From: Hyphomonas sp. CY54-11-8
Lineage (GTDB): Bacteria > Pseudomonadota > Alphaproteobacteria > Caulobacterales > Hyphomonadaceae
Reading direction: 5' to 3'
NCBI RefSeq assembly: GCF_000682735.1
Contig: NZ_AWFD01000012.1
Coordinates: forward strand, 307,319-371,318
Length of the DNA stretch: 64,000 nucleotides
Both the position numbers and the translations under genes were made by a program. The notes under the pieces are model-generated. The model worked only from the letters and a program-made list of their open reading frames with translations. It was not told the origin of the DNA and did not search any database. This document shows, piece by piece, positions 26,293-35,904 of this stretch. The stretch's first letter is position 1; every line of letters starts with the position of its first letter.

Positions 26293-27506
26293 TGGATCGC
26301 CGGAATTTTATCGCCCTCGGCCTGTCCATGCTGGGCGCTTGCGGACGCGCGTCCGGAACAGGAATCGAGGAAGGCATTCCACCCGAAGAAGCCATCGACA
26401 GCATCGTCGCGCACGGCATCGCGCCAGCGGCGGGACTCGTCGTTCGCAAGGGAGGCAAGACTGTGTTCGCCCATGGGGCGGGCATTGCGAACGGCCGCCA
26501 CCTCTTCCGGTCGGATACGAAGATGCGGGTGGCTTCCGTCTCCAAACTGGCAGTCGCGCTGACGGCGCACCGCCTTGCAGAGCGTGGCGAGATCGACCTC
26601 GACGCGCCGCTGTCAGACTGGTTTGGCGATGCGATGCGCCATCCGGGCTTTCCGGATGTGGAGATCCCGCTTCGGCACCTGATGAGCCATACGTCCGGCC
26701 TGCAGGATCCGGAGGTCTATTGGTATACAGAGACCGGACGAATCGAGGACCTGTTTACGCCGAACATCTGGTTGCCTGGTCCGCCCGGCGGATATTTCAC
26801 CTATTGCAATTTTGGTTGGAGTATTCTCGCGACAGTGTTGGAGCGGGAGGTTGGCGAACGGTTCGACCTGCTGGCCGACCGTATCACGCTGGGCCCGCTG
26901 GGCATCACGGCTGGTTTCAACTGGTCCGGCGTGCCGGAGGAAGAGCGCCGCGCCGGTGCAACGCTCAGCCGAAAGATCGATGACAAATGGACGGTCCAGA
27001 CGGATGGTCCGGACATGCTGAATGGGATGGGGCCGGCGGTGACGATGCCGCAGGGTCTGGTACTTGAGGACTATGAAGTCGGTACGAACGGAACACTGTT
27101 CAGCCCGCAAGGTGGCCTGCGCGCGAGCCTTGAGGAACTCTGCCCGCTTGTCCGCACCATCGCCGTGGATGAGGTCGCCACGCGTCCAGCCTGGGTATTC
27201 GATCCGGCTGTGCAGAACGGCGATACTGACGATGGTTATTTCACCGTCTATGGCGAGGGGCCGCAGATTCATCCGGCTTCGGATTCTCCGGTACCCGGCG
27301 TGAAGCTGATCGGGCATCACGGCGAGGCCTACGGGCTCTATTCAGGGGCCTGGCATGCACCGGAACTGGACGCCGAGATTGCCTATGCCATCACCGGCAT
27401 GCCCGCGCCGGAAGACACGGAGGTACCAATTTCGTCAATTCACCGCACCATAAATGCGTGGGACGCACCAGCCGTAAAGGCCGCCGGGGACCTGCTCAGA
27501 CGCTGA
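26292..27506 (+). CDS. Serine hydrolase, beta-lactamase/esterase (class C-like) family
   Basis: 404-residue protein with a Sec-type N-terminus (RRNFIALGLSMLGACG, possible lipoprotein). The nucleophile motif SxxK is SVSKLAV (about residue 84), the YxN motif is TYCNFGW, and the third motif is seen as HHGEAYG instead of the KTG of true beta-lactamases. Relatives are esterases or D-amino-acid amidases. It is translationally coupled to the hydroxyacid dehydrogenase upstream and its 3' end overlaps the convergent FAD oxidase gene by 11 bp. Confidence 0.88.
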   Translation: MDRRNFIALGLSMLGACGRASGTGIEEGIPPEEAIDSIVAHGIAPAAGLVVRKGGKTVFAHGAGIANGRHLFRSDTKMRVASVSKLAVALTAHRLAERGEIDLDAPLSDWFGDAMRHPGFPDVEIPLRHLMSHTSGLQDPEVYWYTETGRIEDLFTPNIWLPGPPGGYFTYCNFGWSILATVLEREVGERFDLLADRITLGPLGITAGFNWSGVPEEERRAGATLSRKIDDKWTVQTDGPDMLNGMGPAVTMPQGLVLEDYEVGTNGTLFSPQGGLRASLEELCPLVRTIAVDEVATRPAWVFDPAVQNGDTDDGYFTVYGEGPQIHPASDSPVPGVKLIGHHGEAYGLYSGAWHAPELDAEIAYAITGMPAPEDTEVPISSIHRTINAWDAPAVKAAGDLLRR

Positions 27507-28902
27507 CGACGCGATTGGGGTTCATGATGCCCTTCGGGTCCAGCGCCTTCTTGATGGCGCGCATCGTGTCGGTGGCGGCCTGTGGGCGCAGCTTTGCCAG
27601 TTCGTCCCGCTTCAGGCGGCCAACGCCATGTTCGGCAGAGATCGACCCGTCGAACTCCATCACCGTATCATAGATAATGCGGGTCAGCGCGTTGAAATTT
27701 TCCTTCAGGCCGGTTTTCCCCGGCGCTTCGATCACGGAGTAATGCAGGTTCCCGTCGCCGACATGGCCGAAGATGACGAAGTCCGCTTTCGGCAGCTTGT
27801 CGACGATGCGGGCATTGCAGGTTTCCATGAAGGCCGGGATCTTGCTGACCGGCACGGAAATGTCCTGGTTCAGCGAATTGCCATAGGCGCGTTTGGACAG
27901 CGGGATTGTCTCACGCACCATCCACATGGCCTTTGCCTGCGCGAGGCTTTCGGCCATGGCGGCGTCCTGGATCAGACCTTTCTCGAAGGCGGTTTCCAGC
28001 GCCGTCTCCAGCGTCTTGCGGGCCATGGCTTCATCCGAGAAGGACACTTCCATCAGCACCCGCCAGGCGAGGTTCGAAGGCAGTGGATCGCGCGTGCCTT
28101 CGATATCGGCCAGCACCATCTCGACCGCATTGGCCGGGATCATCTCGAAACTGGTGACCGTGTCGCCCGCCATTTCGCGCACATGGGCGAGCAGCGCGAT
28201 CACGTCCTGCGTGGAGTCGACGGTGACCCATGCGGTGGCGCGCTGCACCTTCGGGAACAGTTTCAGCGTCGCTGCGGTGACGAGGCCCAGCGTGCCTTCA
28301 GCTCCGGCGAACAAATGTTTCAGGTCGTAGCCCGTATTGTTCTTGCGCAAGCCCGAAAGCCCGTCCCAGATCTCGCCGGACGGCAGCACGACTTCCATGC
28401 CCAGCAAGAGATCGCGCATCATGCCGTAGCGCAGCACGGCGACGCCGCCCGCATTTGTGGAGATCAGGCCGCCAATCGTGGCGGTGCCTTCGGAACCGAG
28501 CGACAGCGGGAACAGCCGGTTCACCTCTTCGGCTGCCTGCTGCGCCGTGACCAGCGGGGCGCCGGCTTCGACCACCATCGAATTGTTGAACACGTCCACG
28601 CTGCGCACCTTGTTCATGCGGCGCATGGAGACGCAGATCTCGCCATGCGGCACGCCCGCATCGACAAGGCCCGTATTGCCGCCCTGCGGACAGATCGCGA
28701 CGCCATGCTGGCTGCACAGTTTCACCAGCGCAGCGGCTTCTTCCGTACTGGAGGGCTTGGCGACGATGGGCGTTTCGCCCTGCAGCACGCCGCGCCAGGC
28801 CTGCGCGTGTTCGGAGAGGACATCCGGATCTTCGCTCCAGCCTTGCGGTCCGAGCATGTCCTTGAGGGCGGCGAGGAAGTCTGGGGAGAGCGTCTGGGTC
28901 AT
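27496..28902 (-). CDS. FAD-binding 2-hydroxyacid dehydrogenase (GlcD/D-lactate dehydrogenase-like)
   Basis: 468-residue flavoprotein. The PCMH-type FAD domain is at about 45-225, with CPQGGNTGLVDAGVPHGEI and GATIGG-type loop TATIGGLISTNAGGVAVLRYG. The C-terminal FAD-oxidase domain holds FGHVGDGNLHYSV with the metal/substrate histidines and ends with GIMNPNRVV. The substrate is probably D-lactate, glycolate or D-2-hydroxyglutarate. It precedes paiB with a 4-bp overlap (ATGA) but is downstream of it on the minus strand. Confidence 0.93.
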   Translation of the reverse strand: MTQTLSPDFLAALKDMLGPQGWSEDPDVLSEHAQAWRGVLQGETPIVAKPSSTEEAAALVKLCSQHGVAICPQGGNTGLVDAGVPHGEICVSMRRMNKVRSVDVFNNSMVVEAGAPLVTAQQAAEEVNRLFPLSLGSEGTATIGGLISTNAGGVAVLRYGMMRDLLLGMEVVLPSGEIWDGLSGLRKNNTGYDLKHLFAGAEGTLGLVTAATLKLFPKVQRATAWVTVDSTQDVIALLAHVREMAGDTVTSFEMIPANAVEMVLADIEGTRDPLPSNLAWRVLMEVSFSDEAMARKTLETALETAFEKGLIQDAAMAESLAQAKAMWMVRETIPLSKRAYGNSLNQDISVPVSKIPAFMETCNARIVDKLPKADFVIFGHVGDGNLHYSVIEAPGKTGLKENFNALTRIIYDTVMEFDGSISAEHGVGRLKRDELAKLRPQAATDTMRAIKKALDPKGIMNPNRVVSV

Positions 28903-29534
28903 GACTCCAGTTTACGCATTTCCGCGGCGAGCGCGAAGCCGCTTTCTGTCGCGTCCAGCGCCTCGATCACGCCGGCGCGGGCGCTGGCCGGTTTGTCCTG
29001 GTTCAGCTTGGCAATGCCTTCGAAGCGTTCCAGGCGGATTTCGAACGCCACCAGGCCGCGATACAGCGCCTCCAGCCGGGCGGGCTTCATCTTGGCCGTC
29101 TTCCAGATTGGTTTCGGTGCGAGGCCTGCTTCGAAATGGTCGGAGAGGTCGTCGATCAGCTGGCGCATCGCGTCATCGTCCAGCCGGGTGACCGGGCCAG
29201 CAGCTTCTACAGAGATATAGTTCCAAGTCGGCACCTGGTCGTCGATGCCGTACCAGTCCGGGGAGACATAGGCGTGTGCGCCGGTGAAGACGGCCAGAAC
29301 CGGGCTACCCGCAAGCAGGGCCTTGGTGACCGGATTGGCGACGGACAGGTGAAAGCGCAGTTTAAGGGGCTCCCCTTCCCCGGAGGGGAGGCCCTCTGAA
29401 TAGGGAAGAATGGGGGCGTGCGCCACAATGGGCTGGCCATCGCTCACCGCACTGATCACCGCGAACGGATGCTCGAGAATGCGCTGGCGCAGGATGGCAG
29501 GGTCTGTGACATGGAAACGGCGGGCAGGGTGCAT
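28899..29534 (-). CDS. FMN-binding protein, PaiB-like
   Basis: 211-residue protein of the PaiB family (FMN-binding split-barrel proteins reported as negative regulators in Bacillus). Visible signature: PARRFHVTDPAILRQRILEHPFA at the N-terminus and SPDWYG followed by VPTWNYISVEAAG in the middle. The actual role in this organism is unknown. It is upstream of the FAD dehydrogenase, with a 4-bp overlap, so the two are likely translationally coupled. Confidence 0.85.
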   Translation of the reverse strand: MHPARRFHVTDPAILRQRILEHPFAVISAVSDGQPIVAHAPILPYSEGLPSGEGEPLKLRFHLSVANPVTKALLAGSPVLAVFTGAHAYVSPDWYGIDDQVPTWNYISVEAAGPVTRLDDDAMRQLIDDLSDHFEAGLAPKPIWKTAKMKPARLEALYRGLVAFEIRLERFEGIAKLNQDKPASARAGVIEALDATESGFALAAEMRKLES

Positions 29535-29543
29535 GGCCTTATC

Positions 29544-30482
29544 CTAATCCCGGTGGGCCGCGCGGGCGAGGCGGTCATTGATTGCTTCGCCGAGGCTTTC
29601 GTCCGGGATGCGGGCGACGGCGATCCGGTCATGCTGTGTATCGAGCGCGCGCAGGGCCGCGAAGAGGTTCTTCGCGGCTTCGCGCAGGTCTCCGGCTTCT
29701 GACAGATTGAGACCCGGGTAGGGCGTCTTACCAAAGGCGAGCCATCCCTCGCCCGGCTCCGGTGCGTCGGCATTGAGGCGGACGCGGGCGTTCGGGGCGT
29801 AGTGGCTTTTCAGCTGTCCGGGGGCGGAGATTCCGTCGGCTTCCTCCCGGGCCACCAGAGACTGGCCAAGCGCAGCCTCCAGCGCGGAGGTTTCCAGCGC
29901 ACCAGCGCGGAGCAGGACAGGGCGCTCGCCAACGAAAGACACGATGGTCGACTCGATGCCGCGCTCACACGGACCGCCGTCGAGGATCAGGTCGACCTTC
30001 CCGTCCAGGTCTTCCTTCACATGCTGCGCCGTTGTCGGGCTGACATGGCCTGACCGGTTGGCCGAGGGCGCGACCAGCGGCTTGCCGAAGGTTTCGATCA
30101 GCGCGCGCGCGCCAGGATGGGCCGGCATACGCAGCGCGATCGTGTTGAGGCCCGCGCGGGCGATGTCGCTGACGGTGCCGGTCGGCGCGACGGGCAGGAC
30201 CATGGTCAGTGGCCCCGGCCAGAACTTCGCGGCGATCTCGCGGGCGGACTCGGAGAAGACAGCCTCCTGCTCCGCCATCTCCATATTGGCGACATGGGCG
30301 ATCAGCGGATTGAATCGCGGGCGGCCCTTGGCCTCATAGAGGCGCACCACGGCATCCGGGTTCGCGGCATTGCAGGCGAGGCCGTAGACGGTTTCGGTGG
30401 GCATGGCGACAAGGCCGCCGCCGCGCAGATGCATGGCGGCGAGGCTGAGCGTTCCCGGCTGGATGGGCACGATGGCGGTCAT
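29544..30482 (-). CDS. L-threonylcarbamoyladenylate synthase (Sua5/TsaC)
   Basis: 312-residue enzyme that makes threonylcarbamoyl-AMP for the t6A modification of tRNA. The YrdC domain (about 10-200) shows PTETVYGLACNA, KGRPRFNPLIAHV and STIVSF; the linker and C-terminal Sua5 domain are marked by GQLKSHYAPNARVRL. It is therefore the long Sua5-type form, not the short TsaC. It is followed 9 bp later by the PaiB-like gene on the same strand. Confidence 0.93.
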   Translation of the reverse strand: MTAIVPIQPGTLSLAAMHLRGGGLVAMPTETVYGLACNAANPDAVVRLYEAKGRPRFNPLIAHVANMEMAEQEAVFSESAREIAAKFWPGPLTMVLPVAPTGTVSDIARAGLNTIALRMPAHPGARALIETFGKPLVAPSANRSGHVSPTTAQHVKEDLDGKVDLILDGGPCERGIESTIVSFVGERPVLLRAGALETSALEAALGQSLVAREEADGISAPGQLKSHYAPNARVRLNADAPEPGEGWLAFGKTPYPGLNLSEAGDLREAAKNLFAALRALDTQHDRIAVARIPDESLGEAINDRLARAAHRD

Positions 30483-30530
30483 AGTGCGCGCCTTATCACC
30501 CGTCCCGCCTGGCCGGAAGCCGCAGGCGCA

Positions 30531-31727
30531 TTATTCCTTGCGGGTAGCGGTGCCTTTGACGGTAACGGTGACCTCGTCTGCGACCCAGTCACCGCCGGGG
30601 TCAGACTGCTGGCCGAGGTTCAGGCCCGCGCGGGAGAGCGTGGTCGTGCCTTCAAAGGTCGCGGTGTCACCTTCGATGATCAGGCTGAAGTCGAACGGTA
30701 CATTGACGGCCTTCTCCTTCACCAGCAGCGAGGCTTCTGCTCTGTAGCCGCCCTCGGCTGAGGCCGCGAAATTGATCAGGCTGACTTTCACGACCGGGAA
30801 CGTGTTCGTATCGAACCATTCGCCGCCTTGCAGCGTGTCGTCATATAGCTTGGTGCCCGTGCTGGCCGTGCCAGGATAAACCTCGACCTCGACGGCGGAG
30901 CTTTCCAAATTGTCCGGGTCGAACAGGACATTCGCATCCCAGCGGGAGAATGTGCCGGAGAAAGGCTTGCCCTGATACATGCCGGAAAAGGCGATTTCGG
31001 AGGTCGCAGGATCGATCTCCCAATTGCCGGCTTCTGCCGGGACGGCGCCGATCGTGCCGGGGCCTGCCGGCGATGACGGCGAAGATTTCATCAGCGGGAC
31101 CGCCGCGATGACCGCGAACAGGAGCACAGCGGCGCCGAAGGCAGTTACGTAGCCCCTCGCCGGAGCCGGTGAATGTGCCCGGCCGAACAGGCCCGGGATC
31201 ATACGCTTGAATACGCCTTGTTCCGCGGCAACTTCATGCTTGATGGCGCCAGCAACGTGCAGGCCTAGCAGCACGATCAGAACCCAGGCGCCCTTGGAAT
31301 GCAGGAACTCGGTCACCTCGTGCACCACCCCGCCCCGCAGGCCTTCTGTAAACGGAAGGTGGGGCCAACTGACGGTGCCGAAAAGGACAGTCGAAACCTG
31401 GAATTTCGAGGTGGACACCAGCAACCAGCCAAGCAGCGGCAGGGCGATCATCAGGGCGTAAAAGCCGACATGTACCCCATGGGAGAGTCGTTTCTCCCAC
31501 GGGGTCATATCGTCCGGCAATGGCGGCGGCGGGTTCAGCCACCGCCACGTCACCCGCGCCACACTGAGGAACAGGATCGCAATCCCGATCGATTTGTGCA
31601 GCTGGAAGCGGGCTTCATTGTCTTCCATGTTCCATCCCAGCCAGATCATGAACAGGATCAAGCCCGCGATCGCCCAGTGCAGGAGAATCGCGACGGCGGT
31701 GTACCGGTTGGAGGATGGAGCATGCAT
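30531..31727 (-). CDS. Cytochrome b561 / YceI domain fusion protein
   Basis: 398-residue two-domain protein. Residues about 5-185 are a four-helix cytochrome b561 with heme-ligand histidines in LLHWAIAG, FQLHKSIGI, LSHGVHVGFY and LLGLHVAGAIKHE. A further hydrophobic segment (about 195-215) is followed by a periplasmic YceI domain (about 235-398, AGNWEIDPATSEIAFSG). YceI barrels bind polyisoprenoid quinones, and b561 moves electrons across the membrane, so the fusion suggests quinone-linked redox work. A separate YceI gene lies 11 bp upstream on the same strand. Confidence 0.9.
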   Translation of the reverse strand: MHAPSSNRYTAVAILLHWAIAGLILFMIWLGWNMEDNEARFQLHKSIGIAILFLSVARVTWRWLNPPPPLPDDMTPWEKRLSHGVHVGFYALMIALPLLGWLLVSTSKFQVSTVLFGTVSWPHLPFTEGLRGGVVHEVTEFLHSKGAWVLIVLLGLHVAGAIKHEVAAEQGVFKRMIPGLFGRAHSPAPARGYVTAFGAAVLLFAVIAAVPLMKSSPSSPAGPGTIGAVPAEAGNWEIDPATSEIAFSGMYQGKPFSGTFSRWDANVLFDPDNLESSAVEVEVYPGTASTGTKLYDDTLQGGEWFDTNTFPVVKVSLINFAASAEGGYRAEASLLVKEKAVNVPFDFSLIIEGDTATFEGTTTLSRAGLNLGQQSDPGGDWVADEVTVTVKGTATRKE

Positions 31728-31738
31728 GGAAGTAGGCC

Positions 31739-32464
31739 TTATTCAGATTCGCTGGCTTCCGCTGCCTTGGCGAATTCGACTTCGATCAGCAAGTCTACCT
31801 CGTCACTGACGCTTGGCACCAGTATGTCCATGCCGAAGTCGGACCGCTTCAGCGAGCTGGTGGCCGAAAAACCGATCTTCGGCTGATCCGGGGCCCATGG
31901 GAAGCTTGCGGTGCCATTATACAACACGTCGAGGGTGACCGGCTTGGTCACGCCGCGGAACGTCAGGTCGCCGGTCACGGTTCCAGTGTTGTGGCCGGTC
32001 GTGGTGATTTCGGTGGACTTGAACGTGATGGCCGGGAAAGCCGCGGAGTTGAAGTAGGCGTCGCTCTCGGAGATTTCCTGATCGAACGTGTCGAACGGGC
32101 TGTCCGGGTGGCTGGCCTTGAAGTCGCCCGGGAAGTCGGTCTCGACCGAGGCCGGATCGACGGTGATATCCAGCACGCTGGCGGACAGGTCTTCCGGGTC
32201 GAACTCCAGCGTGCCGGAAATACCGGTGAAGCGGGCGGTGTAGTTCGACAGGCCGAAATGGTTGACCTGCCAGGTCAGCGAGGCGTGGGTCGGGTCGAGG
32301 TCATAGGTGCCAGCTGGGCCGAGTTCCGGGGCCGGGGCTTCGGCCGGGCCGGCGGTGGTCTCAGCGGCGCTGGTTTCCGGGGTTGCCGGAGCAGCTTCAC
32401 TGGCCGTGGGGGCGCCGCAAGCGACGAGAGCAATTGCAGAAACGGAAAGGAGGATTGTGCGCAT
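31739..32464 (-). CDS. YceI family lipoprotein
   Basis: 241-residue exported protein. Lipobox AIALVACGAP (Cys at about 16), an Ala/Pro/Glu-rich linker (20-45), then a YceI lipocalin-like barrel: AGTYDLDPTHASLTWQVNHF at the start and KIGFSATSSLKRSDFGMD near the end, the classic YceI closing motif. It would bind a polyisoprenoid such as ubiquinone in the periplasm. It is 11 bp upstream of the b561-YceI fusion gene and probably in one operon with it. Confidence 0.92.
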   Translation of the reverse strand: MRTILLSVSAIALVACGAPTASEAAPATPETSAAETTAGPAEAPAPELGPAGTYDLDPTHASLTWQVNHFGLSNYTARFTGISGTLEFDPEDLSASVLDITVDPASVETDFPGDFKASHPDSPFDTFDQEISESDAYFNSAAFPAITFKSTEITTTGHNTGTVTGDLTFRGVTKPVTLDVLYNGTASFPWAPDQPKIGFSATSSLKRSDFGMDILVPSVSDEVDLLIEVEFAKAAEASESE

Positions 32465-32583
32465 GGGTGGTTGAGCCTTCTGTTGGTCAGGTTGACGCAG
32501 AGTATAGTGCTCCGCTGGACAGTCGCTACAGTCACGCTAAAGCCTGAGCCCAATATCACTTATGCGTAATCGGAGATAAATTG

Positions 32584-34353
32584 ATGGCCTATGAAGCCCC
32601 TATCAACGACATGGCTTTCACGCTGCAGGCTGTCGCCGGCCTGCCGAAGCTGGAAGGCCTGCCGGGCTTCGAGGCTTACGATGCCGAGCTGATTGCACCG
32701 ATTCTGGAAGAAGCCGGCAAGCTGGCCCGGGACGTGCTGGCGCCGCTGAACCAGTCCGGCGACGCAACCGGGGCCGTTCTGACCGATGAGGGCGTGAAGG
32801 CCGCGCCGGGCTTTGCCGAGGCCTATGCCCAGTTCCGTGATGGCGGCTGGATGGGGCTTTCCGCGCCGGAGGAATGGGGCGGACAGGGCCTGCCCAAGGC
32901 GGTCGCGCTGGCCGTAATGGAGATGATCCACTCGGCCAATATGGCCTTCGGTCTCTGCCCGTTGCTGAGCTTCGGCGCCATCGAGGCGCTGCTGCACCAT
33001 GGCACCGACGCGCAGAAGCAGACCTACCTGCCCAATCTCATCGCCGGGAACTGGACCGGCACGATGAATCTGACCGAGCCGCAGGCGGGCTCCGATGTCG
33101 GCGCGCTGAAAACGAAAGCCGTGCCGCAGGAAGACGGCTCCTACGCGATCAGCGGCCAGAAGATCTTCATCACCTGGGGCGACCATGACATCGCCGAGAA
33201 CATCATCCACCTCGTGCTCGCGCGCCTGCCGGATGCCCCGGCCGGGTCACGCGGCGTGTCGCTGTTCCTGGTGCCGAAATTCTTCGTCAATGAGGACGGC
33301 AGCCTGGGTGAACGCAACAGCCTGAAATGCATCGGTCTTGAAAAGAAGATCGGCATCCACGCCTCCCCCACCTGCGTGATGGAATATGACGGTGCAAAAG
33401 GCTGGTTGATCGGCGAGGCGAACAAGGGCCTTGCCTGCATGTTCACCATGATGAACTCGGCGCGGCTGAACGTGGGCCTAGAAGGCGTCGCCGTGGGCGA
33501 GGCGGCTTACCAGACCGCGTTCGAATACGCGCAGGAGCGCAAGCAGGGCAAGGCGCCGGGCGTCGACGGCCCCGCCCCGATCCTGCACCACGCCGATGTG
33601 CGCCGTACCCTGACGACCATGCGCGCCCGCGTCGCGGCGGCCCGCTCCATCTGTTATGCCTGCGGTGTGGCGGCAGACCTTGCCGAGGCTGCGACCGACG
33701 AGCAGGCGCGCCATGCCGCGAAGCTACGCGAAGACCTGCTTACGCCAATTGCCAAGGCCTGGTCGACCGACATGGGCGTCGAGGTCGCAAGCCTCGGCCT
33801 GCAAATTCATGGCGGCATGGGTTTCATGAACGAGACGCTGGCCGCGCAGCTTTACCGCGACGCCCGTATCGCGCCGATCTATGAAGGCACCAATGGCATT
33901 CAGGCGATCGACCTTGTTGGCCGCAAGCTCTCCGGCACGAACGGTGAGTCCATGCGGCTGATCCTCGGCGATATCGACGCCACCATCCGCGAAGCCCGCG
34001 CCACGAACGAGCCGCAGCTCGTCCAGATCGCAGACCGCCTGCGTGCCGGCGCCGATGCGCTGCGCGAAGCGACGGATTGGATGCTGGCCGCCATGAAAGA
34101 CCGGGATCAGGACAAGGCACTCGCCGGGGCGACGGCCTATCTGGCGCTGGCAGGCGACGTGATTGGCGGCCACTTCCTGACGAAAGCGGCCGTCGCCGCG
34201 CGCTCCAGCGATACGGGCACCCGCGCCCGTAACCTCGCGCTCGCAGGCTTCTTTGCGGAGACCGCGCTGGCCGAAGCCCCCGGCCGCGTGCCCGGCATCA
34301 CCGAAGGCGGCCAGACCTTCCTGGAAGGTAGCGAGGCGCTGTTCGGGATCTGA
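32584..34353 (+). CDS. Acyl-CoA dehydrogenase, long form (DmdC-like)
   Basis: 589-residue flavoenzyme. N-terminal extension MAYEAPINDMAFTLQAVAGL is typical of the long ACAD branch that includes 3-methylmercaptopropionyl-CoA dehydrogenase. The other signatures are MNLTEPQAGSDVGALKTKA, LQIHGGMGFMNE and APIYEGTNGIQAIDLVGRK with the catalytic Glu. The C-terminal domain of about 130 residues is also diagnostic of this branch. The actual acyl substrate may be any medium or long chain. Starts at ATG 32584; a TTG is just before it. Confidence 0.9.
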   Translation: MAYEAPINDMAFTLQAVAGLPKLEGLPGFEAYDAELIAPILEEAGKLARDVLAPLNQSGDATGAVLTDEGVKAAPGFAEAYAQFRDGGWMGLSAPEEWGGQGLPKAVALAVMEMIHSANMAFGLCPLLSFGAIEALLHHGTDAQKQTYLPNLIAGNWTGTMNLTEPQAGSDVGALKTKAVPQEDGSYAISGQKIFITWGDHDIAENIIHLVLARLPDAPAGSRGVSLFLVPKFFVNEDGSLGERNSLKCIGLEKKIGIHASPTCVMEYDGAKGWLIGEANKGLACMFTMMNSARLNVGLEGVAVGEAAYQTAFEYAQERKQGKAPGVDGPAPILHHADVRRTLTTMRARVAAARSICYACGVAADLAEAATDEQARHAAKLREDLLTPIAKAWSTDMGVEVASLGLQIHGGMGFMNETLAAQLYRDARIAPIYEGTNGIQAIDLVGRKLSGTNGESMRLILGDIDATIREARATNEPQLVQIADRLRAGADALREATDWMLAAMKDRDQDKALAGATAYLALAGDVIGGHFLTKAAVAARSSDTGTRARNLALAGFFAETALAEAPGRVPGITEGGQTFLEGSEALFGI

Positions 34354-34374
34354 CCGGATAAGGCGCACCTGACC

Positions 34375-35904
34375 TCATTCGACGTCGAGCGAGGTTAGGA
34401 ATTTCGCCGCCGTTTCCAGATATTCGGCCTGCCGGTCGTCCTTCATCCGGTCCCAGGTGGAGTAGACGCGCGCCATGCGGGGATTGGTGCGCAGCTTGTC
34501 TGCGTTGCGGCTGACGAAATCCCAATAGAGCGAATTGAACGGGCAAGCGTCCGGCCCGGTTTTCTGCTTCACGTCATACCGGCAGCCATCGCAATAATCA
34601 GACATCTTGTTGATATAATTGCCCCCGGCCGCATAGGGTTTTGTGCCCAACATGCCACCGTCCGCATACTGACTCATGCCCAGCGTGTTTGGAAGCTCCA
34701 CCCATTCATAGGCGTCGGCATAGACGGCGAGGTACCATTCATGCACAGCCTTCGGGTCGATGCCCGCCAGCAGGGCGAAATTCCCGGTCAGCATGAGGCG
34801 CTGGATGTGATGGGCGTAGGCCTCTTCCTTTGTCTGTGTGATCGCGTCTCGCAGACAGGCCATCTCCGTTTCACCGGTCCAGTAGAATTCCGGCAAGGGC
34901 CGGTCGGCGTCGAAGAAATTGAGGTCCAGATAGTCCGGCATCTTCCGCCAGTAGATGCCGCGCACATATTCCCGCCAGCCGATGATCTGTCGGATGAAAC
35001 CTTCCACCGCATTCAGAGGCGCATCGCCTGCTTTCCAGGCCGTTTCCGCCATCCGGCAGGTCTCCAGCGGGTCCAGCAGGCCGGCATTGATGTAGAAGGA
35101 GAGGAGCGAGTGGTAGAGGAATTTCTCCCCGGCCAGCATGGCGTCCTGATAGTCCCCGAAATCGGGCAGCGCCTCTGAGATGAAGTGTGCCCGCGCAGCC
35201 TCAGCCTGCTCGCGTGTGACGGCGAACCAGAAGGGCTCAAGGTCTCCGAAGCTATCGGCGAAACGTTCTGTGACGAGGGCGAGCACCTCTTCCGTAATCG
35301 GATCAGTTTGCACCCGGTGCGGCTGCGGCATGAAGAGGCTCGCCTTGGCGGGTTTGCGGTTTTCCGCGTCATAGTTCCACTTTCCGCCTGCCGGTTCGCC
35401 GTCTTCCATCAACAGGCCCGTCTTGCGGCGCATTTCGCGATAGAAATACTCCATCCGCAATGCCTTGCGCCCCTCGGCCCAGTCGCGGAATTCCTCGTGC
35501 GGGCAGAGAAAGCGGTCGTCCTCAAGGATATCGACGGGCAGGCCGGTCTCGTCTGCCCAGGTTTCCATGTCCTGCCGCACACGCCATTCGCCGGGCTCGG
35601 TGACGAGGATGCGGTCCGGGCCGTGGCGGTTGATGGCGCGCTTCAGTTCGCCGGTAAAGCTGCCGGAATTGCCGTCATCGTCCAGCCGCACATGATCGAC
35701 CGTCCAGCCGTCTTCCCGAAGGTTTTCGGCGAAGTGGCGCATGGCGGAAAACAGGAAGGCGATCTTCTTCTTGTGATGCGGCACATAGGACGCCTCTTCC
35801 ATCACTTCCGCCATCAGGATGCGGGCCGAGTCCCGGCTCGCGGCCTTCAGGGAAGAGATGGATGGCGAAAGCTGGTCGCCCAGGATGAAAACAAGATCGG
35901 TAAT
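34375..35904 (-). CDS. FeS-cluster photolyase / cryptochrome (FeS-BCP, PhrB-like), probable ATT start
   Basis: Light-dependent DNA-repair flavoprotein of the FeS-BCP group, 509 residues from the proposed start. The four cluster cysteines are in METACLRD and the closely spaced set SDYCDGCRYD and DACPFNSLY. The conserved block EVMEEASYVPHHKKKIAFLF near the N-terminus is preceded in the same frame by LVFILGDQLSPSISSL, which is the expected first strand of the family. No ATG, GTG or TTG precedes that block before the in-frame stop at 35949-35947. An ATT at 35904 lies 8 nt after GAAAGG. Starting at the first ATG (35814) would lose 30 conserved residues. The gene is divergent from the lipoprotein at 36020. 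Confidence 0.88.
   Translation of the reverse strand: MTDLVFILGDQLSPSISSLKAASRDSARILMAEVMEEASYVPHHKKKIAFLFSAMRHFAENLREDGWTVDHVRLDDDGNSGSFTGELKRAINRHGPDRILVTEPGEWRVRQDMETWADETGLPVDILEDDRFLCPHEEFRDWAEGRKALRMEYFYREMRRKTGLLMEDGEPAGGKWNYDAENRKPAKASLFMPQPHRVQTDPITEEVLALVTERFADSFGDLEPFWFAVTREQAEAARAHFISEALPDFGDYQDAMLAGEKFLYHSLLSFYINAGLLDPLETCRMAETAWKAGDAPLNAVEGFIRQIIGWREYVRGIYWRKMPDYLDLNFFDADRPLPEFYWTGETEMACLRDAITQTKEEAYAHHIQRLMLTGNFALLAGIDPKAVHEWYLAVYADAYEWVELPNTLGMSQYADGGMLGTKPYAAGGNYINKMSDYCDGCRYDVKQKTGPDACPFNSLYWDFVSRNADKLRTNPRMARVYSTWDRMKDDRQAEYLETAAKFLTSLDVE

Noticed and set aside
27628..29220. Plus-strand open frame of 530 codons
   Set aside because: Shadow opposite the FAD dehydrogenase and PaiB genes, which are clearly real; His/Arg-rich translation.
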